DNA from: M3007 sp046153695
GTDB lineage: Bacteria > Bacteroidota > Bacteroidia > Chitinophagales > Saprospiraceae
Assembly: GCA_046153695.1 (NCBI GenBank)
Contig: JBJXEZ010000196.1
Location: forward strand, 1-9,094
Length of the DNA: 9,094 bases
Direction: 5' to 3'
Below are positions 1-6,361 of the stretch, one piece after another; within the stretch, counting starts at the first letter, position 1; every line of letters starts with the position of its first letter. The position numbers and the translations under genes are program-made. The notes under the pieces were generated by a model, which was not told the DNA's origin, ran no database searches, and saw nothing but the letters and a program-made list of their open reading frames with translations.

Positions 1-127
1 ATTCAATTTTATTCTGACCAAGGCATTTTTTGCAGGTGTATGTGGGCAATACGGCGAAAAAAATAACGCAGGGCAGGGTAAAATTGGACGGCCTGACGCC
101 GAAATGTTAAATTTAAACACGCTCTTA
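1..127 (-). mobile_element. Possible end of an insertion sequence (remnant or running off the window)
   Basis: No convincing gene lies in this stretch. Read on the minus strand it begins TAAGAGCGTGTTTAAATTT (127 to 109), and the same 19 bases occur again at 6302-6320. The GAGCGTGTTT core resembles, from memory, terminal repeats of some IS5-family elements, and TAA would fit a 3-base target duplication of that family. If so, the element would extend leftward past base 1. No transposase codons are recognisable here and no second terminus is visible. This is inference from a short match only. Confidence 0.25.
109..127. repeat. 19-bp exact direct repeat, copy 1
   Basis: The 19 bases AAATTTAAACACGCTCTTA are identical to 6302-6320, and the match stops at both ends (T/G on the left, G/T on the right). 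An exact 19-mer pair is very unlikely by chance in 9 kb. This copy lies about 105 bases upstream of the exporter gene and upstream of its putative -7 box. It could be a solitary insertion-sequence terminus or a shared protein-binding site; the sequence does not decide. Confidence 0.7.
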
Positions 128-197
128 GCGACAAATTTGGGGTTACGTGCAAAAGATCAAATTTTGGGTTAAACAGCCCGCAACCGACAGATTGCCT

Positions 198-205
198 TAG
201 TTTTG
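198..205 (+). promoter_or_regulatory. Putative Bacteroidota -7 promoter element for the exporter operon
   Basis: TAGTTTTG matches the Bacteroidota -7 consensus TAnnTTTG exactly. It ends 26 bases before the ATG at 232, which would leave a leader of about 20 bases. No TTG -33 element sits at the usual 19-20 base spacing; the nearest upstream TTG (164-166) is too far away. The promoter is therefore probable but incomplete. Confidence 0.45.
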
Positions 206-231
206 CCCGCCTGATCGCATTCATCCAAACC

Positions 232-2427
232 ATGCTTGCCGACAACTTCCCGTTTTACAAACAACTCGATGCCTCGGACTGCGGGGCGACTTGCCTGCGT
301 ATAGTCTCGCGACACCACGGGCGGCACTACTCGCTCGAGTACCTGCGGGAGCTGTCATACCTCGACCGGGAAGGCACATCGCTCATGGGCATCGCCGACG
401 CAGCGGAAAAAATCGGCTTGCGCACACTCGGCGTAAAGACCAATTTCGGGCGGCTGCAAAACGAACTGCCCTTGCCCTGCATCGCCCACTGGCGGCAAAA
501 CCACTTTTTGGTGGTGTACCGCATCGCCAACGGCAAGGTGTACGTAGCCGATCCGGCTGTGGGCAAGCAACAAATAACCGAACAGGAATTCCTCGACAAC
601 TGGATCAGCGACGTGTACAACACCGAGCCGCAGGGTATCCTGTTGCTGCTGGAAACCTCACCGGAGTTTTTTCAACGCGAGGGCGAAACGACTAACCGGT
701 CGGGGCTCGGCATACTTCGGCAGTATTTAGTGCCGCACAAACGCCTCATCTGGCAGCTCATGGTTGGGCTGCTGCTCGGCAGCATCATCCAGCTCATTTT
801 CCCCTTCCTCATGCAGGCGCTGGTGGACAAGGGCGTGCAGCTCGACAAGCCTGACTTTGTGTACCTGATCCTCGCGGCGCAAAGCATGTTGTTTTTCAGT
901 CAGGTTGCTGTTGAGTTTATCCGGGGCTGGATACTGCTGCACATCGGCACCCGCGTGAACATCAATTTGGTATCGGACTTTTTGATCAAGCTCATGCGCC
1001 TGCCCATGGCGTTTTTCGATTCAAAAATGACTGGAGACCTGCTCCAGCGCATTTACGATAACGAACGGGTCGAGCGGTTTTTGACGTCCTCCTCCTTGGT
1101 CACCTTGTTTTCGGTGGTCAACCTGTTGGTGTTCGGTCTGGTGCTGCTGTTTTACGATGTTCGAATTTTTACGATCTTTTTTGTCGCAGCCATGCTCTAC
1201 TTCGGCTGGGTGGCATTGTTCCTCCAGCGCCGCCGTTCGCTCGACTACCGGCGTTTCGAGCAAATGGCCGACAATCAGAATGCGCTCATCCAATTGGTCA
1301 ACGGTATGCAGGAAATCAAACTGCACAATGCCGAGCGCCAAAAACGCTGGGCCTGGGAACGCATCCAGGCCAAGCTGTTTCGGATCAATGTGGACTACCT
1401 CGCTACCGACCAGGTGCAACGGGCCGGAGCGGCCTTCATCAACGAAGGCAAAAACATCCTGATCTCCATCACCGCCGCCACAGCCGTAATCAATGGCGAC
1501 ATGACACTGGGTATGATGCTGGCTGTGCAGTACATCATCGGCCACGCCAACGCCCCGTTGGAGGCGCTCGTACAGTTCATCCTTGCCGCGCAGGAGGCCA
1601 AAATCAGCCTCGAACGGATGAACGAGATACACCTCAAGCCCGACGAGAATACCACGGACGGCACCAAGGTGACCGTGCTGCCCGACGATGCGAGCCTGGC
1701 TGCCGACAATCTGTCGTTCCGGTATGGCGGTCCGCATGACCCTGCTGTGCTGCGCTCGGTCAACCTGTTTATTCCCCAGGGCAAAGTGACCGCCATTGTG
1801 GGTAGCAGCGGCAGCGGCAAAACGACACTGGTCAAACTATTACTCAATTTTTATAGCCCCACGGAGGGCAGCGTACGCCTCGGCGAGCACAACTTGTCTA
1901 ATATTGACCACCACCTGTGGCGCAGTGCCTGTGGTGTAGTCATGCAGGACGGATTCGTTTTTTCCGATACCATAGCCCGAAATATCGCCCTCGGTACTGA
2001 CAATATAAACCGCCAGCAACTCTTGTACGCTGCCAAAGTGGCCAATATCCAGCAGTTCATCGAAACCCTGCCGCTGGGCTACAACACCAAGATCGGGCCC
2101 GACGGGGTCGGTCTTAGCCAAGGCCAGCGACAGCGTATCCTGATCGCACGGGCCGTGTACAAAAATCCCCGTTACCTGTTTTTTGACGAAGCTACCAACG
2201 CTCTTGACACCTACAACGAGCGCGTCATCATGCACAATCTGGAGCAGGTTTTCCAGAACAAGACCGTCGTCGTCGTTGCCCACCGCCTTAGCACCGTACG
2301 CCACGCCGACAACATCATCGTGCTGGAAAAAGGTGAATTAGTAGAGCAGGGTACACACGATGAGCTCACTCACCGGCGCGGGGTGTACTATAATTTGGTA
2401 AAAAACCAGTTGGAACTGGGCATGTAA
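232..2427 (+). CDS. Peptidase C39-containing ABC transporter (bacteriocin/RiPP-type exporter, permease-ATPase fusion)
   Basis: Inner-membrane type I exporter that cleaves the leader of a Gly-Gly-type substrate peptide and pumps the peptide out using ATP. The 731 residues show the full domain order. The N-terminal C39 cysteine peptidase spans about 5-135, with candidate catalytic Cys17 (DCGATC), His91 (QNHF) and Asp107 (DPAVG). The membrane domain spans about 165-460 with several hydrophobic helices, and the ATPase about 485-725. The ATPase has Walker A GSSGSGKTT (524-532), Q-loop Gln572, signature LSQGQ (628-632, canonical LSGGQ), Walker B LFFDEA (DE 652-653) and switch His684. Length is normal for LanT/ComA-like exporters. 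The stop is one base before the ATG of the HlyD-like gene, so the two are surely co-transcribed. An intact peptidase triad implies a leader-bearing substrate, but no precursor peptide gene is visible nearby. Family identity is firm; the substrate is unknown. Confidence 0.95.
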   Translation: MLADNFPFYKQLDASDCGATCLRIVSRHHGRHYSLEYLRELSYLDREGTSLMGIADAAEKIGLRTLGVKTNFGRLQNELPLPCIAHWRQNHFLVVYRIANGKVYVADPAVGKQQITEQEFLDNWISDVYNTEPQGILLLLETSPEFFQREGETTNRSGLGILRQYLVPHKRLIWQLMVGLLLGSIIQLIFPFLMQALVDKGVQLDKPDFVYLILAAQSMLFFSQVAVEFIRGWILLHIGTRVNINLVSDFLIKLMRLPMAFFDSKMTGDLLQRIYDNERVERFLTSSSLVTLFSVVNLLVFGLVLLFYDVRIFTIFFVAAMLYFGWVALFLQRRRSLDYRRFEQMADNQNALIQLVNGMQEIKLHNAERQKRWAWERIQAKLFRINVDYLATDQVQRAGAAFINEGKNILISITAATAVINGDMTLGMMLAVQYIIGHANAPLEALVQFILAAQEAKISLERMNEIHLKPDENTTDGTKVTVLPDDASLAADNLSFRYGGPHDPAVLRSVNLFIPQGKVTAIVGSSGSGKTTLVKLLLNFYSPTEGSVRLGEHNLSNIDHHLWRSACGVVMQDGFVFSDTIARNIALGTDNINRQQLLYAAKVANIQQFIETLPLGYNTKIGPDGVGLSQGQRQRILIARAVYKNPRYLFFDEATNALDTYNERVIMHNLEQVFQNKTVVVVAHRLSTVRHADNIIVLEKGELVEQGTHDELTHRRGVYYNLVKNQLELGM

Positions 2428-2428
2428 T

Positions 2429-3721
2429 ATGGAAGAACGCGAATACATCGAACTGCGCTCGGAAGAGGTACAGGAAATACTCGGAACACCGCCCGGCTGG
2501 TTGGTGCGCTGGGGCACGTTCGTGGTGTTTGTCAGCGTGGCCGCTTTGTTGGGGGTCGCGTCTATCATCAGTTACCCCGATGTGGTGCCCGCCCGCATCA
2601 CAATAAAGCCGGCGGCACCGCCCGTGGACGTAGTGGTTCCATCGGACGGGCGCATCGCCCATTTTTTCGCGCACGACAGCCTGATGGTTTCTGAAGGCGC
2701 TGTTTTGGCCGTTTTGGAAAGCACAGCGCGCTACAATGACGTGGTACAATTGGACAAACTACTGGAGCGCTGGCTCCTGTGCGTGCCCGATTCATTGAGC
2801 AAGATCGTCCCGGTCGAAGGTCTGGAAATCGGCGAGTTGCAAACCGAGTATGCCTTGCTTGTCCAAGCGGCGGACGTTTACCGGTTTGGTAAAAAAGACA
2901 AAAGCACGTCCGTGCGAACGGGCGAGGATGCCGTTCGGCAACAAATTTCGAAATTGGAACAAAGTATAACGGTGGACCAGAAAGCCATACGCCGTATACA
3001 AACACAAGCGCAAGTGGCCCAGGAGCAGTATCAGCGTCAGCGCCTCCTGTTTGATGCTGGCGGTATTTCGCGCAACGACCTGGAAAATTCCCGCCAGCGC
3101 CTGGACGACCTGGAGCGCCAACAAGACGCGCTGGAGGATGCCATCCTCGGCAAACAAAGCCAAATCACGGGTTTGAAAAAAAACAGCAGCGATGCTTCCT
3201 TCAGCGAGTCGGAAAACGAACTGACGGTGGCAGGTCGTCTTCGGCAGGCCGTGAGCAACCTGCAAACGGCGCTCGGCAAATGGAAACAGACCCACCTCGT
3301 CACAGCGCCTGTGGACGGGCGGATTTCGTTCAACGCCAATTTCTTTGTGGACAAACAGTACGTCCGGCAGGGCCAGCCAATCCTCGTCATCGTGCCCCCG
3401 CAAACCGAGACCGTTGTGGGCCGGTTGTTGTTGCCTGTCGGTAAAAGCAGTAAGGTACACGCCAAACAGCGCGTGGTCATCAAACTGGACGGTTACCCGC
3501 ACGCCGAATTCGGCACCCTGCGCGGTTTTGTGTACTCCAAATCGCTCAAGCCAACGGACGATCAGTATGCCGTCATTGTGGTTTTGCCCAAAGGGCTAAA
3601 AACGAGTTACGGCAAGCCGGTGGCCTTTGAGCAACAGCTCGAGGGCGATGCCGAAATCATCACCGATGACAAGCGTTTTTTACAACGCGTTTATGAGCAG
3701 ATTTTCGCTTCAAGGCGTTGA
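2429..3721 (+). CDS. HlyD-family periplasmic adaptor (membrane fusion protein) of the exporter
   Basis: Periplasmic adaptor that would connect the upstream ABC exporter to an outer-membrane TolC-like channel. The 430 residues fit the family: a short cytoplasmic N-terminus, one transmembrane helix about 30-48, then a lipoyl/barrel-sandwich half about 66-96 (VVVPSDGRI). A long charged, Gln-rich coiled-coil hairpin follows at about 165-255. The second lipoyl half is at 288-322 (VTAPVDGRISF), and a beta-barrel region covers about 327-390. It starts one base after the exporter stop (TAATATG), so translational coupling is likely. No outer-membrane channel gene follows in the window, so a channel encoded elsewhere is assumed. 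The gene ends 154 bases before the next gene, which has its own promoter. The family call is secure; pairing with the exporter rests on the operon structure. Confidence 0.93.
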   Translation: MEEREYIELRSEEVQEILGTPPGWLVRWGTFVVFVSVAALLGVASIISYPDVVPARITIKPAAPPVDVVVPSDGRIAHFFAHDSLMVSEGAVLAVLESTARYNDVVQLDKLLERWLLCVPDSLSKIVPVEGLEIGELQTEYALLVQAADVYRFGKKDKSTSVRTGEDAVRQQISKLEQSITVDQKAIRRIQTQAQVAQEQYQRQRLLFDAGGISRNDLENSRQRLDDLERQQDALEDAILGKQSQITGLKKNSSDASFSESENELTVAGRLRQAVSNLQTALGKWKQTHLVTAPVDGRISFNANFFVDKQYVRQGQPILVIVPPQTETVVGRLLLPVGKSSKVHAKQRVVIKLDGYPHAEFGTLRGFVYSKSLKPTDDQYAVIVVLPKGLKTSYGKPVAFEQQLEGDAEIITDDKRFLQRVYEQIFASRR

Positions 3722-3728
3722 TTTTCTG

Positions 3729-3765
3729 CCTTTTTCAATGCCTTCAAAAAAGGTTTGGTTTTGTT
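3729..3765 (+). terminator. Possible terminator after the exporter operon
   Basis: CCTTTTT (3729-3735) and AAAAAGG (3747-3753) form a 7-bp stem with an 11-base loop just after the HlyD-like stop codon. An interrupted T-rich tract follows (TTTGGTTTTGTTT). The stem is A/T-rich and weak, so this is a modest candidate. Confidence 0.35.
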
Positions 3766-3790
3766 TGGACATCGTTAACAGCGCATAGCT

Positions 3791-3820
3791 TTGGCAGCGT
3801 TTGGGGCTGCCATACTTTTG
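3791..3820 (+). promoter_or_regulatory. Bacteroidota promoter (TTG / TACTTTTG) with an internal palindrome
   Basis: TTG at 3791-3793 and TACTTTTG at 3813-3820 are separated by exactly 19 bases and match the Bacteroidota TTG-N19-20-TAnnTTTG promoter. Transcription would begin near 3827, leaving about 50 bases of leader before the ATG at 3876. The inverted repeat GGCAGC (3793-3798) / GCTGCC (3806-3811) almost fills the spacer. That placement is where a dimeric repressor could act, but no regulator is identified. Confidence 0.7.
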
Positions 3821-3875
3821 TCCCGTCAACAAACGAGAACAGAATTTTTCTTTTCACAAACTATTTCTACTTCCG

Positions 3876-4307
3876 ATGAAAAAAGTACTTGCTATCCTCG
3901 CCTTCGCCTTCGTTGGCGCTTTTTATGCTTCCGCACAAACTCTGAACGGTCCGGTGATGACCTTCGAAAACACCACCGTTGATTACGGCACTGTCGCCAA
4001 AGGCTCCGAGCCGCTGCGCAAGTTCAAATTCACGAATACCGGCAACGAGCCGCTGATCATCAAAACGGCCAAAGGCTCCTGCGGTTGCACCGTTCCGAGC
4101 TACCCGAAAGAGCCGTGCATGCCCGGCGAAAGCAACTATATCGAGGTGCGTTACGACACCACCCGCCCCGGCGCTTTCACCAAAACGGTGACCATCACTA
4201 CCAATGAAGCTACCGAAACACGTATGCTGACCATCAAAGGCGACGTGAAAGACACACCCGCTCCGGAGAGTGTACCGGCTGGCAACGGTGGCCTTGGCGG
4301 CAAATAA
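3876..4307 (+). CDS. Secreted DUF1573 domain protein
   Basis: Small exported protein of 143 residues. It has a Sec signal peptide (MKK, hydrophobic 4-16, cleavage probably after ASA at 18-20) and a single Ig-like/ASH-type DUF1573 domain over about 27-125. Family hallmarks visible are FENTTVDYGTV (30-40), FKFTNTGNEPL (50-60), the SCGCTVP cysteine pair (68-74) and the VTITTN strand (105-110). Bacteroidota often carry many such proteins; their molecular role is poorly known, so none is assigned. The tail after about 125 is Pro/Gly-rich and ends in GGK. An in-frame ATG at 3801 would add 25 residues, but it lies inside the promoter and ahead of the signal peptide, so the start at 3876 is preferred. 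It is a single-gene unit between its own promoter and terminator. Confidence 0.9.
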   Translation: MKKVLAILAFAFVGAFYASAQTLNGPVMTFENTTVDYGTVAKGSEPLRKFKFTNTGNEPLIIKTAKGSCGCTVPSYPKEPCMPGESNYIEVRYDTTRPGAFTKTVTITTNEATETRMLTIKGDVKDTPAPESVPAGNGGLGGK

Positions 4308-4335
4308 ATCTGATTGATTTTTGGTTTGACGATAC

Positions 4336-4374
4336 GAGCCTGGCCGGTGCAATACCGCCAGGCTCACTTTTTTT
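4336..4374 (+). terminator. Rho-independent terminator after the DUF1573 gene
   Basis: GAGCCTGGC (4336-4344) pairs with GCCAGGCTC (4357-4365). With one bulged C the stem continues as GGT (4346-4348) against ACC (4354-4356). Seven T residues follow at 4368-4374. It lies 29 bases after the stop codon and is a strong intrinsic terminator shape. Confidence 0.85.
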
Positions 4375-4414
4375 CAAAGGGCATGTGCGGTTTTTATTGC
4401 CGGGCAAAAAATAA

Positions 4415-4571
4415 GGAACGCGGACGAAATAAAGTACCCATTTTGGGGAGCCGGTTTGTTTTCTGCCAAGGCATGAGGAGGGCGTTTAGTGGTGCCTAAA
4501 CAACTGACGAGCAACGAAGGCAGAAGACAAACAAGGCCGCCAAAATGGGTACTTTATTTCGTCCGCGTTCC
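4415..4571. repeat. 157-bp near-perfect palindrome with 32-bp perfect arms (possible MITE-like element)
   Basis: The outer arms 4415-4446 and 4540-4571 are exact reverse complements over 32 bases; one more A/T pair extends this to 33. After a small internal loop, pairing resumes between GTTTGTTTTCTGCC (4454-4467) and GGCAGAAGACAAAC (4519-4532) with one mismatch that would be a G-U pair in RNA. The middle is poorly paired, and the core closes with GTTTAG (4484-4489) / CTAAAC (4496-4501) around a 6-base loop. TAA lies immediately outside both ends (4412-4414, 4572-4574), compatible with a 3-base target duplication. No coding frame is recognisable inside. This accounts for most of the 390-base gap between genes. 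It could be a miniature transposable element, a REP-like structured repeat, or a structured RNA; nothing here names a family. Confidence 0.85.
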
Positions 4572-4644
4572 TAAACGTCACCGTTAGCAACCATTTATGT
4601 CAACAGTTTGTCAGAAAAACACAAACGTTTATCTGAAACTCGTT

Positions 4645-4674
4645 TTGCCATTTCGTCAAGATAGCCTACTTTCG
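4645..4674 (+). promoter_or_regulatory. Putative Bacteroidota promoter for the small secreted protein
   Basis: TTG (4645-4647) and TACTTTCG (4667-4674, one mismatch to TAnnTTTG) are separated by 19 bases, the same geometry as the promoter at 3791-3820. The predicted transcription start, near 4681, leaves a short leader before the ATG at 4698. Confidence 0.55.
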
Positions 4675-4697
4675 GGCCATCGAAATAAAGTGAAGCC

Positions 4698-4946
4698 ATG
4701 AAACAAAAACAACTTGCCAAGTACATCTTCGCCAGCGTCCTTGCAGTCAGTCTCTTTTCTGTTTTGTATGTGAACGCAGGCCCCCACCACCCTTCCGGCA
4801 CCGATAGCGGGCAGCAGCCCCCCGTAGAGGCGGCTTCCATCAAAGAAGAAGAGCAAAAACAGGAACGCGACATCCCGGTACCGGATGTGACCGTTATTGG
4901 CCGTATCATCGACATCGCTCAGCGGTTGATCACCTACGCGCCGTAA
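4698..4946 (+). CDS. Small secreted or membrane-anchored protein of unknown function
   Basis: 82 residues, no recognised family. The N-terminus is Lys-rich (MKQKQLAK) followed by a hydrophobic segment about 9-26, then VNAGP. That could be a Sec signal peptide cut after Ala27 or a single membrane anchor. The rest is a Pro/Ser/Gly stretch (28-45), a charged Glu/Lys/Gln run (49-57), and a C-terminal segment with alternating hydrophobics, VTVIGRIIDIAQRLI (64-78), that may form an amphipathic helix. A well-placed promoter and a plausible signal sequence support it as real. There is no Gly-Gly leader, so it does not look like a substrate of the C39 exporter. Its last 17 bases overlap the 3' end of the convergent PAP2 gene. 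Function is not assigned. Confidence 0.6.
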   Translation: MKQKQLAKYIFASVLAVSLFSVLYVNAGPHHPSGTDSGQQPPVEAASIKEEEQKQERDIPVPDVTVIGRIIDIAQRLITYAP

Positions 4947-5496
4947 AGCCAATAACCAAATAACCGACCCACCAACCAATAGCCATCCCCAATAGCGCAC
5001 CGCCCAGCACGTCAGCGGGGTAATGCACACCGACATAAACTTGTGCAAAAGCCACCGAGAATGCCCACGCCACCAGCCCAATCCGGATACGGGAGGAGGG
5101 TGCATGACCAAGTATCATCCCCAAAAAAATAGCAGCAGCAAAGTGGTTGGCCGCATGCGATGAGGTGAAACTGTACCCACTCCCGCACGATACCCGCAGT
5201 ACGATTGTTTCCCGCAGGGCTGGCTCGTTGCACGGGCGCAGTCGCTGCACGTTTTTTTTGATCAACGTGCTGCTCGTAAAATCAGCAAGCCCAACAGCGG
5301 CCACTAAGCCGAGTACCACCACCGCTCCCTTGCCTTTCCCAAAGTGTTGAAAAATAAAAACCACAACAAACAGGTACAGCGGTGCCCAAAACAGTTTTTC
5401 CCGAAAAAGCGGAAGCAAAAAATCAAAGACTGCGTTGGAGCCGAGGTTGTTGATCCAATAAAAAACAGTCGCGTCCAGGTTTTGCAGCCAGGCCAT
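4930..5496 (-). CDS. PAP2-family membrane phosphatase
   Basis: Integral membrane phosphatase of the PAP2/undecaprenyl-pyrophosphate phosphatase (PgpB/BacA-replacement) superfamily; it would remove phosphate from a lipid phosphate on the periplasmic side. The 188 residues have about five or six hydrophobic segments. Motif C1 is KKNVQRLRP (80-88). C2 is SFTSSH (109-114), with SSH in place of the classic SGH. C3 is AQVYVGVHYPADV (151-163) with His158 and Asp162 kept, but Gln152 sits where the consensus SRxxxxxHxxxD has Arg. The start is one base after the methyltransferase stop (TGATATG), so the two genes form one operon. It overlaps the small plus-strand gene by 17 bases at its 3' end. The exact lipid substrate cannot be told from the sequence. 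Confidence 0.9.
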   Translation of the reverse strand: MAWLQNLDATVFYWINNLGSNAVFDFLLPLFREKLFWAPLYLFVVVFIFQHFGKGKGAVVVLGLVAAVGLADFTSSTLIKKNVQRLRPCNEPALRETIVLRVSCGSGYSFTSSHAANHFAAAIFLGMILGHAPSSRIRIGLVAWAFSVAFAQVYVGVHYPADVLGGALLGMAIGWWVGYLVIGFTARR

Positions 5497-5497
5497 A

Positions 5498-6232
5498 TCA
5501 AAGTGGTTTTTTTGCGATCAGGATGAGGCGTTTGGACGATGCCGGAGCGAATGTTCCGAGATCGTAGTCGCCAAATGTATGCTTTAGTTCCAGCCCAACA
5601 GCGCCAAACATAACCTGAAAATCGGCCTGAGAAAACAGCCGAACGCGCTCCCGAAAAACAAACTTCCGTCCACCAGTCTCAAACTCCACGCGCTTGTGTA
5701 CCCGCCCTGCCCGTATCGTTTTGTGCAGGTGGAACGTGATGCCATCTATGGTTTTCACGTCGTGGCGCACCAGATTGCGGCGTACTAGTTCGGCATTGAA
5801 AAAATCGAGCAAAAAGACACCACCCGGTTTGAGGCCCTTGGCCACGTTGGCCAACGTGCGCACATGGTCGCGGTCAGTGTCGAAGTAGCCGAAACTCGTG
5901 AACATATTCACGATGCCATCGAAATAGTTGACCCGGTACGGCAGGCGCATATCGTGCTGGAAAAATGCCAAATGTTCGTGCTCAAAATGCCGGGCGAAGG
6001 CGACGCTGGCCGGAGAAATATCCAGGCCGGTTACATCGAAACCCTTCTCGGCCAGGTGCCGCGCGTGCCGCCCTTTGCCGCAAGCCAGGTCAAGCACACG
6101 GGCACGTGGCGGCAGGTTGAGCGCAACCAACAGCTTGTCAATAAACTGTTGTGCTTCCTTGTCGTCGTGGCTCTGGTACAGGACGTGATAATACGGCGAG
6201 TCGAACCAGGTGGAAAACCATTCTGCGGGCAT
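5498..6232 (-). CDS. Class I SAM-dependent methyltransferase
   Basis: Soluble Rossmann-fold methyltransferase of 244 residues, substrate unknown. The SAM-binding motif I is LDLACGKGRH (47-56), the acidic residue after strand 2 is Asp71 (GLDIS), and FQHDMRLP (91-98) and FDGIVNMFTSFGYF (104-117) follow. LKPGGVFLLDFF (134-145) is the post-motif. The C-terminal half (about 150-235) is a beta-rich extension. I chose the ATG at 6232, giving MPAEWFSTWFDSPYYHVLY, because this W-F-D-SPYY opening is typical of the family. The longer frame starts at a GTG (6313) inside the 19-bp repeat and adds 27 residues unlike the family. The minus strand upstream carries TACCTTGC, an imperfect -7 box. It is followed immediately by the PAP2 gene. 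Confidence 0.88.
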   Translation of the reverse strand: MPAEWFSTWFDSPYYHVLYQSHDDKEAQQFIDKLLVALNLPPRARVLDLACGKGRHARHLAEKGFDVTGLDISPASVAFARHFEHEHLAFFQHDMRLPYRVNYFDGIVNMFTSFGYFDTDRDHVRTLANVAKGLKPGGVFLLDFFNAELVRRNLVRHDVKTIDGITFHLHKTIRAGRVHKRVEFETGGRKFVFRERVRLFSQADFQVMFGAVGLELKHTFGDYDLGTFAPASSKRLILIAKKPL

Positions 6233-6301
6233 CGGCACGGAAATTTTCTGGCGGGCAAGGTAGCAAGGTTTGACCGTATGGAACGCGCTGTGTTCGTTTT
6301 G

Positions 6302-6320
6302 AAATTTAAACACGCTCTTA
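6302..6320. repeat. 19-bp exact direct repeat, copy 2
   Basis: Identical to 109-127 in the same orientation, with unrelated flanks. It lies in the 129-base gap between the starts of the divergent methyltransferase and mqnB genes, ending 41 bases before the mqnB ATG. It may be a solitary insertion-sequence terminus or a shared regulatory site. Confidence 0.7.
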
Positions 6321-6361
6321 TGCCCGCAGCAACCCTAACTTCACGGGATAAAAACATACGC

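Noticed and set aside
1..231. Gly-Gly leader precursor peptide for the C39 exporter
   Set aside because: The only plus-strand ATG-initiated frame I read here, from 41, stops after eight codons; nothing resembles a leader peptide.
9..245. Minus-strand reading frame of 78 residues at the left edge
   Set aside because: It crosses the exporter promoter, start codon and the 19-bp repeat and has no recognisable domain. It is more likely non-coding or insertion-sequence end than a gene.
1021..1737. Minus-strand frame of 238 residues opposite the exporter
   Set aside because: It is an antisense shadow of a well-supported gene in GC-rich DNA, His/Gln/Asp-rich with no family features.
2792..3502. Minus-strand frame of 236 residues opposite the HlyD-like gene
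   Set aside because: Antisense shadow of the adaptor gene; no domain seen.
4314..4499. Short plus-strand frame of 61 residues running into the 157-bp palindrome
   Set aside because: It begins in the DUF1573 terminator region and ends inside the palindrome; no start signals and no protein-like features.
5864..6361. Long in-frame extension upstream of mqnB
   Set aside because: The extra 166 codons lie opposite the methyltransferase gene, whose motifs are clear. mqnB family proteins start at the MDILLVAAT sequence encoded from 6362.
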